Of a stretch of DNA of 64,000 nucleotides, positions 16,048 to 25,700 are shown in pieces. The DNA comes from Lepidurus packardi. Lineage: Eukaryota; Arthropoda; Branchiopoda; Notostraca; Triopsidae. The notes beneath the pieces were generated by a model. The model ran no database searches, was not told where the DNA came from, and was given only the letters and a program-made list of their open reading frames with translations. The stretch's first letter is position 1. Every line of letters starts with the position of its first letter. Position numbers and translations under genes: made by a program. The stretch spans positions 1 to 64,000 of the forward strand of contig JAKZAN010000080.1 of NCBI GenBank assembly GCA_023053545.1, written 5' to 3'.

Positions 16048-16059
16048 AATTAATTCCTT
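16048..16059 (+). repeat. Target-site duplication, left copy, LINE copy 1
   Basis: AATTAATTCCTT lies immediately before the first element base (g at 16060) and is repeated at 20874-20885 after the poly-A. The first two A residues of the right copy cannot be separated from the tail, so the duplication is 10 to 12 bp. Because the satellite repeats this string every 20 bp, the call rests on its exact position at both junctions. Confidence 0.75.
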
Positions 16060-16266
16060 GGGAGAGGCGCTGCTGCTGCACTGGTCAGAAGTGTATCCAA
16101 TAGCTCCACAATATTTACCCATTTGAAACACAAAAACTGCTGTTTCAGTCAATTGTCCTATATCAATTAGTGTCCAAGTGGTGGTAGTGAACTACAGTTA
16201 CTTTCCCATTTGTCTAAAATATCCTGAAACGACAAAACTAGTGAACCAAAAAGTGGTGTTTTGACT
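16060..16266 (+). promoter_or_regulatory. 5' UTR and presumed internal promoter region, LINE copy 1
   Basis: About 207 bp between the satellite junction and the ORF1 start. Elements of this group carry their promoter inside the transcribed 5' UTR, so the promoter should lie here. I do not recognise a specific initiator or downstream element with confidence. From the base after the extra gggagaggcgc onward the sequence matches copy 2. Confidence 0.5.
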
Positions 16267-17520
16267 ATGAGGCGAAGCCCGGTTCCCTCCTCCTCGCGGA
16301 GGAGGGCCCAGGAAAACGTCCAAGATATTGATATAGACAATCCTGAATTCCAAACCCCTGAGTCTAAACGTAAACGCAGCCCTCAAGACGACCCCCCGGT
16401 TAAAAGAACTATCCCAACAGACCCAACCCAACCCCAAGTAGCGCTCGCCAACACTTCATCAAGAACTTTCCTTCCCGACTATGCGAAAGTTGTCCTCGAA
16501 AGTAATGACAAGCTCATGAGAGAAGTATCCTTACTCAGAGAAACCAAGACCGAACTCTTGGAGCTAGTGTCGGCTCTTTCTGGCAAAGTGGAACTCTTAA
16601 CCATGAAAATCGAAACCCTGTCAGATCAATTCATTAACGCAGTTGGACAACAAGTCAATAACCCTCCCAGTGCTGCGTCTTGGTCCCAAGTGGTTGGTAA
16701 ACCCTCAACAACCATTCCTAACACCCGATCGGGTAATATGCAAACCGGCAACGATGATTTACCAGAAGATGTCCTCTGTATTGAATTGGAAGACAACGCT
16801 AAAAGAGACGCAACTTTTTCGCGCAAAGACCTACTAGAGCTGATTGAAAAAGACCTATCACAAATTTGCCCTGAAGCCCCTAAACCAGTCCTTGCCAATA
16901 AAACAAAGTCAGGCAAAATCTTCCTGACGTTTAAGAACAAGGAAGACAAGAAAAAAAGTGAAGCCCCTCTCAAATCGGCGAAACTGCCTACTCTTGGCTC
17001 TGTAAAAACCATCACACGTCAGCCGAACTATGACGTCATTATCCACCAACTGCCGAAAGATCAAACTATTTCAGACATCTTGAAGCACATATCGGAAAAA
17101 AACGACTTGGGTTGGAACTTCGAGGCGGGGATAGCCAAACCGCTAAATCCAGACAGTGGCAAAGCCTACGGCTCTATCAGGTTCACTTGCTCCTCAATCG
17201 AGTGTAAAAAATCATTGCTAAACCTCGGTTCACTCTACGCATATAATCGTCGAGTCCAAATAGAAGACACCCGTCGTTCCCCTGTAGTCCAATGTTTTCG
17301 CTGCCAAGAATACGGACACATTGCTTTGAATTGTAAGAGCACAAGCTCGAAATGCGGCAAGTGCGCCCGCACCGATCACGAAACTAGGAGCTGCAACTCC
17401 AAAAATCTAAAATGCTCAAACTGCAAAGGAATACACGCAACGTATGATCCATCATGCCCCGTTCGCATTGATCACATACGAAAAATTTCCGACCGCAACA
17501 AAACAACCCGGAGGCAATGA
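16267..17520 (+). CDS. LINE ORF1 gag-like RNA-binding protein, copy 1
   Basis: A 417-residue nucleic-acid-binding particle protein that is expected to coat the element RNA. From the N-terminus: a basic, proline-rich, low-complexity stretch with KRKR at residues 34-37 (possible nuclear signal); a leucine-rich coiled coil at about 76-122; a linker; an RRM-like/pre-zinc-knuckle region at about 250-335; then three zinc knuckles, C343-C346-H351-C356 and C363-C366-H371-C376 (both CX2CX4HX4C) and C383-C386-H390-C397 (CX2CX3HX6C). This triple arrangement is typical of I/Jockey/R1 ORF1 proteins. I start at the ATG at 16267, which has A at -3; the open frame begins two codons earlier with a non-ATG codon. 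The stop overlaps the ORF2 start. I found one silent difference from copy 2 (cta against ctg near 16836). Confidence 0.95.
   Translation: MRRSPVPSSSRRRAQENVQDIDIDNPEFQTPESKRKRSPQDDPPVKRTIPTDPTQPQVALANTSSRTFLPDYAKVVLESNDKLMREVSLLRETKTELLELVSALSGKVELLTMKIETLSDQFINAVGQQVNNPPSAASWSQVVGKPSTTIPNTRSGNMQTGNDDLPEDVLCIELEDNAKRDATFSRKDLLELIEKDLSQICPEAPKPVLANKTKSGKIFLTFKNKEDKKKSEAPLKSAKLPTLGSVKTITRQPNYDVIIHQLPKDQTISDILKHISEKNDLGWNFEAGIAKPLNPDSGKAYGSIRFTCSSIECKKSLLNLGSLYAYNRRVQIEDTRRSPVVQCFRCQEYGHIALNCKSTSSKCGKCARTDHETRSCNSKNLKCSNCKGIHATYDPSCPVRIDHIRKISDRNKTTRRQ
17517..17520 (+). promoter_or_regulatory. ATGA stop-start overlap between ORF1 and ORF2, copy 1
   Basis: The ORF2 ATG at 17517-17519 overlaps the ORF1 TGA at 17518-17520. 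Overlapping stop and start codons in bicistronic LINEs (TAATG in the telomeric SART1 element is the studied example) allow ORF2 to be made by termination-reinitiation. Confidence 0.7.
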
Positions 17521-20500
17521 CCGACGGACTCAAACTTATCATCCAAAATATCAGGAAAAGTAAAAATCAACTAGAAGAACTTACCAGAGAAGCGAACAGG
17601 AGAGCAATTGATACAATAATCGCAATCGAACCACCCCAAAATTATCAACGCTCCACTGTTATGGGCTATAATATAGTCAAAGCTGGCACAGAATACGAGG
17701 GAATAATAATCCTTAGCAAGAGGGAAAGTCCAGGATACATAATAGAAATAAAGCCGCTGTATGCTGTCTTAAGACTTCAAAGCCCAAATGTTGCCCCAGT
17801 CCTTCTTATAGCACTCTACAGAAGACACACGGAAAATATGACTGAACTCCTCCAAGACATATGGGATCGCTACCATAATCTGAGTTCTAAAGTAATCATC
17901 ACAGGCGATTTTAATGCCCACCACTGGCTATGGGAGAGTAAAACACCAGATAACCCAGGCAATGAGCTGTATAACTTTGTTATGGAACACAATCTTTCAC
18001 TTGTCAACACACGGAACGTACCAACATTCCTAAATGAACGGGGTCACCGATCAACCATAGACTTAACTTGGGTTTCTTCACAACTATCCGACGTGGTAAA
18101 CTGGAAAATTCTAGAAGACTCACATTACTACAACGAGTCAGACCACGTGGCGATCGAACTCACCGTCGACCTCCCATGCTCTACTAACGTGGTCACAAAA
18201 TCCTGGTGGTGCTATCAAAAAGCGAACTGGGAGAAGCTACGTTCAGACATTGTTAAGGAGCTTTCAACCCACAAGCATTGCTTCTCTGAGCTTTCCAACT
18301 CCTCTGCCTTAGATCAAGCTGTTGAGCTGCTCACGTCAACAATTCAAAATGCTATGAATGCAAATATTCCTAGGAAATCAAATTTTAACTGTAAAAACCC
18401 ATGGTGGAACAATAAACTTGGATACCTAAGGAAACAGGCAGCGAAAGCTCTAAACATCTACAGAAAGTACGGCGGTTCCGAACGTGAAAAAATTTGGAGA
18501 CACTTGAGAAACTTATACAGAACAGAAACAAGAAAATGCCGAGATCAGTTCTGGTCATTACAATTGAATACAATCAATACTAGCATATGGACCCTAGATC
18601 GCATGTTCCGAACTAAACAAAACAGCCGAATCGAACAACTAAAGCAAGAAGATGGTCTACCCTTTCCAAACGCAAGATCCAAATTAAACTATGTGGCGAC
18701 GAAATTACTAGAGGGGGGCCCTTACGTGGATCAAATCTCCCCCAGGACTTCTCACAATGAGTCTCATCATCTAAGATCCCAAAACCTCTCAGCAACACAA
18801 AGTTTCTCTTTAGAAGAAATTTCTAACATTGTCAAAGAGCTCCGCCCTAATAAAGCTGCTGGCCATGACGGTATACAACCCAGGGTCCTCAAAGAGATAT
18901 GGGCAGTCATTGGCGAAATAATGGTTAACGTAATTAACGCTTCATTCTCGATGGGATTTTACCCGTCTACCTGGAAAATGGCCAAAGTACTTCCACTTCC
19001 AAAACCAGACAAACAAGATTACTCAACGATAAAAAGTTTTAGACCAATTTCTCTCTTACCTGTTTTGGGGAAAGTAATGGAAAAAGCACTTACGTTGCGT
19101 TTGCAATCATTTCTCGAAGAAAACAATGTTCTAGCAGAAAACCAATGGGGTTTCCGTCCACACAGATCCACGACCGACGCGCTCCTCAGCCTAAGCAACG
19201 AAGTTCTTTCGAGTTTTGATAAAAACAAAGTTCACACTGCATTGTTACTGGATATAAAAGGGGCGTTTGACAATGTAGTACACAAGAAACTTGTCACCGA
19301 ATTACGCCAGCGTAAGATTCCGCCTAAATTAACTAATTGGATAGAAAGTTTCTTGAAAAACAGGCACGCTTTCGTTGAAAATGGAGCTGAAAGAAGTGAC
19401 AATTTTAACATTTATAAAGGAGTTCCGCAAGGTTCCCCATTATCACCTATACTATTTCTGGTCTACATTAATGGGGCTCTCCAGATCATTAAAAGAAAAA
19501 GAATGTTGTCCGGGGCCTTTGCTGATGATTTACTTTTCCACGTTTCGGGACCCTCCAGCGAATGGAATGCTCAGTTCTTGGCAAAAAACATCAGTTCCCT
19601 AGAAAAATGGGGCACAAAGCTACACCTCGAATTTTCGAAGGAGAAGACGGAACTGATCCATTTTTCTAGGAGACGCTCACAGGAAGACGCCCCACTTCTT
19701 TGGGGAGAAAACACGATATTCCCGAAAAAAGCAGTTAGATACCTGGGCGTCATATTCGACAGCCAGTTGAAATGGACTAGCCATACACACTTCCTAGCAG
19801 CTCAGGTAAATTCAATCCTACAACGTCTGAAAAAACTCAGCAAATCCTCAAGAACAAGCAAGCAACTCAGAAATGTTGTTCAAGCCACTATACTCTCAAA
19901 ACTGAGGTACGGATACGCAGCTTGGAACAACATCTCACATACTGGACTACTCCCATTGAGTCAACTATTCCGAAGGGGACTCCTTATTATCACAGGAGCC
20001 CTATCAACGACGCCATCAGCAGCATTAGAAGTGGAAGCGGGTCTCCCTCCGCTGGACCTTATACTCCAGAAATCAATGCTAAGGATTTTCGCAAGACGGA
20101 ATTGGAATAAATGGCCCACACAAGCAAAATACTCCAAGCATAAACGGTACATGTCTTGTTCCGAGAGAGCTAGACTCCTCACGGCAAAAGCATGGAAAAC
20201 ACGCCCGAAGTCCGAAAAAGAAGCCCTGGAACAAATAGACGTAATGATAATGACCCAATGGAGGGAACGATGGCAAAACTGTACAAACCCATTGAAAGAT
20301 CTCATCACTATCCCTTCTCAAGATATTGCATCCCTTCAAATAACCAGACCTATCTTAAGCAAGATAATCCAACTTAGAACGACACACTTCCCAACTAAAT
20401 GCTACTTAAAACGAATTGCTAAAACGGACTCTGACATCTGTGCCTGCCAAGACCGGTCCAAACAAGACCTACCCCACTTATTGTTTCACTGCCGAAGAAT

Positions 20501-20639
20501 TAATAAGGAGAGAGCCGAACTTCTACGAGAACTGAGCAAACTAAAAGTTCATTTTAGTGTAAACTCTGTACTTACTACCTCGAAGGCTTTTCCCGCCCTT
20601 GTCACCTTCATGCAGAAAGCTATTGATTCCTGTCGCTAA
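17517..20639 (+). CDS. LINE ORF2 endonuclease/reverse transcriptase, copy 1
   Basis: A 1040-residue enzyme that nicks the target and copies element RNA onto it. The N-terminal apurinic-type endonuclease (about 5-215) shows N11, E38, Y101, GDFNAHH (D131, N133), STIDLTW (S179, D182) and SDH (208-210). The reverse transcriptase (about 480-760) shows WK.AKVLPLPKP, FRPISLLP, LLDIKGAFD (D579), GVPQGSPLSP and AFADDLL (D670, D671); the usual YADD tyrosine is phenylalanine. After the thumb region a C-terminal Cys/His motif, C975-C977-H987-C992, resembles that of R1/Jockey/I proteins. I see no RNase H block. The start ATG overlaps the ORF1 stop as ATGA, which suggests coupled reinitiation. Compared with copy 2 it lacks two residues after T780 and has A976 in place of Asp. 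The frame is intact with all catalytic residues present. Confidence 0.96.
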   Translation: MTDGLKLIIQNIRKSKNQLEELTREANRRAIDTIIAIEPPQNYQRSTVMGYNIVKAGTEYEGIIILSKRESPGYIIEIKPLYAVLRLQSPNVAPVLLIALYRRHTENMTELLQDIWDRYHNLSSKVIITGDFNAHHWLWESKTPDNPGNELYNFVMEHNLSLVNTRNVPTFLNERGHRSTIDLTWVSSQLSDVVNWKILEDSHYYNESDHVAIELTVDLPCSTNVVTKSWWCYQKANWEKLRSDIVKELSTHKHCFSELSNSSALDQAVELLTSTIQNAMNANIPRKSNFNCKNPWWNNKLGYLRKQAAKALNIYRKYGGSEREKIWRHLRNLYRTETRKCRDQFWSLQLNTINTSIWTLDRMFRTKQNSRIEQLKQEDGLPFPNARSKLNYVATKLLEGGPYVDQISPRTSHNESHHLRSQNLSATQSFSLEEISNIVKELRPNKAAGHDGIQPRVLKEIWAVIGEIMVNVINASFSMGFYPSTWKMAKVLPLPKPDKQDYSTIKSFRPISLLPVLGKVMEKALTLRLQSFLEENNVLAENQWGFRPHRSTTDALLSLSNEVLSSFDKNKVHTALLLDIKGAFDNVVHKKLVTELRQRKIPPKLTNWIESFLKNRHAFVENGAERSDNFNIYKGVPQGSPLSPILFLVYINGALQIIKRKRMLSGAFADDLLFHVSGPSSEWNAQFLAKNISSLEKWGTKLHLEFSKEKTELIHFSRRRSQEDAPLLWGENTIFPKKAVRYLGVIFDSQLKWTSHTHFLAAQVNSILQRLKKLSKSSRTSKQLRNVVQATILSKLRYGYAAWNNISHTGLLPLSQLFRRGLLIITGALSTTPSAALEVEAGLPPLDLILQKSMLRIFARRNWNKWPTQAKYSKHKRYMSCSERARLLTAKAWKTRPKSEKEALEQIDVMIMTQWRERWQNCTNPLKDLITIPSQDIASLQITRPILSKIIQLRTTHFPTKCYLKRIAKTDSDICACQDRSKQDLPHLLFHCRRINKERAELLRELSKLKVHFSVNSVLTTSKAFPALVTFMQKAIDSCR

Positions 20640-20717
20640 TTTTAAGTCCTGTTTCACAAACCCTTTTACGTTATTTTTATCTCGCACCCATCAACCCTAG
20701 TCATTTCAAACAAGTTT

Positions 20718-20774
20718 CCTCACTCGTGGTTTGTTCACCCAAGTTAAGAGTGGAACACAAACCCACTCATGAGG
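20718..20774 (+). other. Imperfect stem-loop in LINE 3' UTR, copy 1
   Basis: The left arm cctcactcgtggtttgttc (20718-20736) pairs imperfectly with the right arm at 20753-20774 (gaacacaaaccc then actcatgagg), leaving a loop of about 16 bases. The best-paired parts are CCTCA at the base and GGTTTGT near the top. It is a plausible recognition structure for the element's own reverse transcriptase. Confidence 0.5.
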
Positions 20775-20822
20775 TTATGATGATTATCGAAATCCAGGTT
20801 GTAGATACTGTAAGAAAGGCAA

Positions 20823-20842
20823 TAGGCATTAGCCTACGCCTA
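20823..20842 (+). other. Short hairpin before the TAAA tail, copy 1
   Basis: TAGGC (20823-20827) and GCCTA (20838-20842) are inverted repeats around a 10-base loop; an alternative tighter hairpin is AGGC-ATTA-GCCT. It lies directly before the TAAA repeats, where a 3'-end recognition hairpin would be expected. Confidence 0.5.
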
Positions 20843-20875
20843 AATAAATAAATAAAAAAAAAAAAAAAAAAAAAA
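20841..20875 (+). repeat. (TAAA)n plus poly-A tail, LINE copy 1
   Basis: Three TAAA units followed by a T and a run of 22 A residues (20854-20875). It marks integration by target-primed reverse transcription. The tail is shorter than in copy 2 by one TAAA unit and about four A residues. Confidence 0.95.
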
Positions 20876-20885
20876 TTAATTCCTT
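20874..20885 (+). repeat. Target-site duplication, right copy, LINE copy 1
   Basis: AATTAATTCCTT, matching 16048-16059. It is followed by acggtctg, which is the monomer that normally follows cgtacttaattaattcctt in this array (for example near 10480), so the uninterrupted target can be inferred. Confidence 0.75.
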
Positions 20886-20949
20886 ACGGTCTGAATTAAT
20901 TCCGTACGGATTTTATTAATTCCTTACGTACTGAATTAATTCCGTACGG

Positions 20950-22727
20950 ATTTTATTAATTCCTTACGGACTGAATAAATTCCTTACGGACTGAATTAAT
21001 ACCTTACGGACTGAATTAAATCCTTACGGACTGAATTAATTCCTTACGGACTGAATTAATTCCTTACGGACTGAATTAATTCCTTACTGACTGAATTAAT
21101 TCCTTACGGACTGAATTAATTCCTTACGGACTAAATTAATTCCTTACGGACTGAATTAATTCCTTACGGTCTGAATTAATTCCGTACGGATTTTATTAAT
21201 TCCTTACGGACTGAATTAATTCCGTACGGATTTTATTAATTCCTTACGGACTGAATAAATTCCTTACGAACTGAATTAATTCCGTACGGATTTTATTAAT
21301 TCCTTACGGACTGAATTTATTCATTACGGACTTAATTAATCCATTACAGACTGAATTAATTCCTTACGGACTGAATTAATTCCTTACGGACTGAATTAAT
21401 TCCTTACGGACTGAATTAAATCCTTACGGACTGAATTAATTCCTTACGGACTGAATTAATTCCTTACGGACTGAATTAATTCCTTACTGACTGAATTAAA
21501 TCCTTACGGACTGAATTAATTCCTTACGGACTGAATTAATTCCTTTCGGACTTAGTTAATTCTTTACGTACTTAATTAATTCCTTACGGTCTGAATTAAT
21601 TCCGTACGGATTTTATTAATTCCTTACGGACTGAATTAATTCATTACGGACTTAATTAATCCATTTCGGACTGAATTATTTCTTTACGTACTGAAGTTAT
21701 TCCTTACGGACTGAATTAATTACTTACGGACTGAATTATTTCCTTACATACTGAAATAATTCCTTACGGACTGAATTAATTCCTTATGGACTGAATTAAT
21801 TCCTTAATTAATTCCTTACGGACTGAATTAATTTCATACGGATTTTATTAATTCCTTACGGACTGAATAAATTCCTTACGGACTGAATTAATACCTTACG
21901 GACTGAATTAAATCCTTACGGACTGAATTAATTCCTTACGGACTGAATTAATTCCTTACGGACTGAATTAATTCCTTACTGACTGAATTAATTCCTTACG
22001 GACTGAATTAATTCCTTACGGACTAAATTAATTCCTTACGGACTGAATTAATTCCTTACGGTCTGAATTAATTCCGTACGGATTTTATTAATTCCTTACG
22101 GACTGAATTAATTCCGTACGGATTTTATTAATTCCTTACGGACTGAATAAATTCCTTACGAACTGAATTAATTCCGTACGGATTTTATTAATTCCTTACG
22201 GACTGAATTTATTCATTACGGACTTAATTAATCCATTACAGACTGAATTAATTCCTTACGGACTGAATTAATTCCTTACGGACTGAATTAATTCCTTACG
22301 GACTGAATTAAATCCTTACGGACTGAATTAATTCCTTACGGACTGAATTAATTCCTTACGGACTGAATTAATTCCTTACTGACTGAATTAAATCCTTACG
22401 GACTGAATTAATTCCTTACGGACTGAATTAATTCCTTTCGGACTTAGTTAATTCTTTACGTACTTAATTAATTCCTTACGGTCTGAATTAATTCCGTACG
22501 GATTTTATTAATTCCTTACGGACTGAATTAATTCATTACGGACTTAATTAATCCATTTCGGACTGAATTATTTCTTTACGTACTGAAGTTATTCCTTACG
22601 GACTGAATTAATTACTTACGGACTGAATTATTTCCTTACATACTGAAATAATTCCTTACGGACTGAATTAATTCCTTATGGACTGAATTAATTCCTTAAT
22701 TAATTCCTTACGGACTGAATTAATTTC
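20950..22727. repeat. 892-bp tandem duplication in the satellite
   Basis: About 20950-21841 is repeated at about 21842-22727 with an offset of 892 bp (45 monomers with one shortened by 8 bp). The shared marker tctttacgta is at 21561 and 22453, and each copy carries the ccatttcgg and ccttatgg variants and the 12-bp short monomer. The same string occurs once on the left at about 10560-11450. Confidence 0.75.
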
Positions 22728-25700
22728 ATACGGACTGAATTAATTCATTACGGACTTAATTAATCGATTACGGACTTAATTAATCCATTACAGACTAATT
22801 TAATTCCTAACGTACTTAATTAATTCCTTACGGTCTGAATTAATTCCGTACGGATTTTATTAATTCCTTACGTACTTAATTAATTCCTTACGGTCTGAAT
22901 TAATTCCGTACGGATTTTATTAATTCCTTACGTACTGAATTAATTCCGTACGGATTTTATTAATTCTTTACGGACTGAATAAATTCCTTACGGACTGAAT
23001 TAATACCTTACGGACTGAATTAAATCCTTACGGACTGAATTAATTCCTTACGGACTGAATTAATTCCTTACGGACTGAATGAATTCCTTACTGACTGAAT
23101 TAATTCCTTACGGACTGAATTAATTCCTTACGGACTAAATTAATTCCTTACGGACTGAATTAATTCCTTACGGACTTAATTAATTCCTTACGTACTTAAT
23201 TAATTCCTTACGGTCTGAATTAATTCCGTACGGATTTTATTAATTCCTTACGGACTGAATTAATTCCGTACGGATTTTATTAATTCCTTACGGACTGAAT
23301 AAATTCCTTACGAACTGAATTAATTCCGTACGGATTTTATTAATTCCTTACGGACTGAATTTATTCATTACGGACTTAATTAATCCATTACAGACTGAAT
23401 TAATTCCTTACGGACTGAATTAATTCCTTACGGACTGAATTAATACCTTACGGACTGAATTAAATCCTTACGGACTGAATTAATTCCTTACGGACTAAAT
23501 TAATTCCTTACGGACTGAATTAATTCCTTACGGACTTAATTAATTCCTTACGGACTGAATTAATTCCTTACGGACTGAATTAATTCCTTTCGGACTTAGT
23601 TAATTCCTTACGTACTTAATTAATTCCTTACGGGCTGAATTAATTCCGTACGGATTTTATTAATTCCTTACGGACTGAATTAATTCATTACGGACTTAAT
23701 TAATCCATTTTGGACTGAATTATTTCTTTACGTACTGAAGTTATTCCTTACGGACTGAATTAATTACTTACGGACTGAATTATTTCCTTACATACTGAAA
23801 TAATTCCTTACGGACTGAATTAATTCCTTACGGACTGAATTAATTCCTTACGGACTGAATTAATTCCTTACGGACTTAATTAATTCCTTACGGTCTGAAT
23901 TAATTCCGTACGGATTTTTTTAATTCCTTCCGGACTGAATTAATTCATTACGGACTTAATTAATCCATTACGGACTGAATTATTTCCTTACGTACTGAAG
24001 TTATTCCTTACGGACTGAATTAATTCCTTATGGACTGAATTAATTCCTTAATTAATTCCTTACGGACTGAATTAATTTCATACGGACTGAATTAATTCCT
24101 TACGGACTGAATTAATTCTTTACGGACTGAATTAATACCTTACGGACTGAATTAAATCCTTACGGACTGAATTAATTCCTTACGGACTGAAATAATTCCT
24201 TACGGACTGAATTAATTCCTTACTGACTGAATTAATTCCTTACGGACTGAATTAATTCCTTACGGACTGAATTAATTCCTTACGGACTGAATTAATTCCT
24301 TACGGCCTGAATTAATTCCGTACGGATTTTATTAATTCCTTACGGACTGAATTAATTCATTACGGACTTAATTAATCCATTACGGACTGAATTATTTCCT
24401 TACGTACTGAAGTTATTCCTTACGGACTGAATTAATTCCTTACGGACTGAATTAATTCCTTAATTAATTCCTTACGGACTGAATTAATTTCATACGGACT
24501 GAATTAATTCCTTACGGACTGAATTAATTCCTTACGGACTGAATTAATACCTTACGGACTGAATTAAATCCTTACGGACTGAATTAATTCCTTACGGACT
24601 GAATTAATTCCTTACGGACTGAATTAATTCCTTACGGACTGAATTAATACCTTACGGACTGAATTAAATCCTTACGGACTGAATTAATTCCTTACGGACT
24701 GAATTAATTTCTTACGGACTGAATTAATTCCTTACTGACTTAATTAATTCCTTACGGACTGAATTAATTCCTTACGGACTAAATTAATTCCTTACGGACT
24801 GAATTAATTCCTTACGGACTTAATTAATTCCTTACGGACTGAATTAATTCCTTACGGACTGAATTAATTCCTTTCGGACTTAGTTAATTCCTTACGTACT
24901 TAATTAATTCCTTACGGTCTGAATTAATTCCGTACGGATTTTATTAATTCCTTACGGACTGAATTAATTCATTACGGACTTAGTTAATCCATTACGGACT
25001 GAATTATTTCTTTACGTACTGAAGTTATTCCTTACGGACTGAATTAATTACTTACGGACTGAATTATTTCCTTACATACTGAAATAATTCCTTACGGACT
25101 GAATTAATTCCTTACGGACTGAATTAATTCCTTAATTAATTCCTTACGGACTGAATTAATTTCATACGGACTGAATTAATTCATTACGGACTTAATTAAT
25201 CGATTACGGACTGAATTAATTCCTTACGGACTGAATTAATTCCTTACGGACTAAATTAATTCCTTACGGACTGAATTAATTCCTTACGGACTTAATTAAT
25301 TCCTTACGTACTTAATTAATTCCTTACGGTCTGAATTAATTTCATACGGACTGAATTAATTCATTACGGACTTAATTAATCGATTACGGACTTAATTAAT
25401 CCATTACAGACTGAATTAATTCCTTACGGACTGAATTAATTCCTTACGGATTTTATTAATTCCTTACGGACTGAATTAATTCCGTACGGATTTTATTAAT
25501 TCCTTACGGACTGAATTTATTCATTACGGACTTAATTAATCCATTACAGACTGAATTAATTCCTTACGGACTGAATTAATTCCTTACCTACTGAATTAAT
25601 ACCTTACGGACTGAATTAATTCCTTACTGACTGAATTAATACCTTACGGACTGAATTAAATCCTTACGGACTGAATTAATTCCTTACGGACTGAATTAAT

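Larger units (their letters stand above)
1..16059. repeat. 20-bp satellite array, left segment
   Basis: Continuous tandem array of a 20-bp unit close to TTAATTCCTTACGGACTGAA with no gene inside it. Every monomer carries TTAAT-type stops and no long reading frame survives on either strand. Monomers occur as a limited set of recurring variants (cggacttaa, cgtacttaa, cggtctgaa, ccgtacggatttt, cgaactgaa, aataccttacgg, ccttactgactg, tttcatacgg, tcgattacgg, cttacatactgaaat) in repeated order, so this is a higher-order satellite rather than a simple homogeneous one. A 12-bp short monomer (ccttaattaattcc context) recurs. The array runs off the left edge and ends at the 5' end of LINE copy 1. Its genomic role cannot be read from sequence; heterochromatin is likely. 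Confidence 0.98.
20640..20853 (+). other. 3' UTR of LINE copy 1
   Basis: Non-coding tail of the element between the ORF2 stop and the A tract. It holds an imperfect stem-loop (20718-20774), a short hairpin (20823-20842) and a (TAAA)n run from 20841 that provides AATAAA polyadenylation signals at 20843, 20847 and 20851. In this group the 3' UTR is what the reverse transcriptase recognises. Two substitutions from copy 2 were seen, at 20647 and 20683. Confidence 0.85.
16060..20875 (+). mobile_element. Full-length non-LTR retrotransposon, copy 1
   Basis: A 4.8-kb LINE with a 5' UTR (about 207 bp), ORF1 (16267-17520), ORF2 (17517-20639), a 3' UTR of about 210 bp, a (TAAA)n run and a 22-base A tail. 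The order of endonuclease then reverse transcriptase, the gag-type CCHC knuckles and the tail place it in the I/Jockey/R1 superfamily. I see no RNase H domain. It interrupts the satellite at cctt^acgg, and the flanks rejoin after removing one copy of the direct repeat. It differs from copy 2 by at least six substitutions, a 6-bp in-frame deletion near 19857 and about 11 extra bases at the 5' end (gggagaggcgc). The exact clade needs a phylogeny. Confidence 0.96.

Noticed and set aside
1..16059. CRISPR array
   Set aside because: The repeats abut each other with no unique spacers, the period is 20 bp, and the window is clearly eukaryotic, with LINEs.
16060..16070. Terminal repeats suggesting an LTR or DNA transposon
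   Set aside because: The two ends of each element share no direct or inverted terminal repeat; the A tail and endonuclease/reverse transcriptase order identify a LINE.
16626..17015. 129-residue minus-strand frame inside LINE ORF1, and its counterpart at 31673-32062
   Set aside because: It lies entirely antisense to the gag-like ORF1, shows no domain, and its conservation is explained by the identity of the two LINE copies.
19961..20339. Antisense frames of 115 and 86 residues inside ORF2, and counterparts at 28343-28721
   Set aside because: They are shadows of ORF2 in other frames, with no recognisable motif or independent start context.
20150..20639. RNase H domain at the C-terminus of ORF2
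   Set aside because: No acidic catalytic series or DGS-type block is visible between the reverse transcriptase and the terminal Cys/His motif, and the protein is short for an RNase H bearing element.
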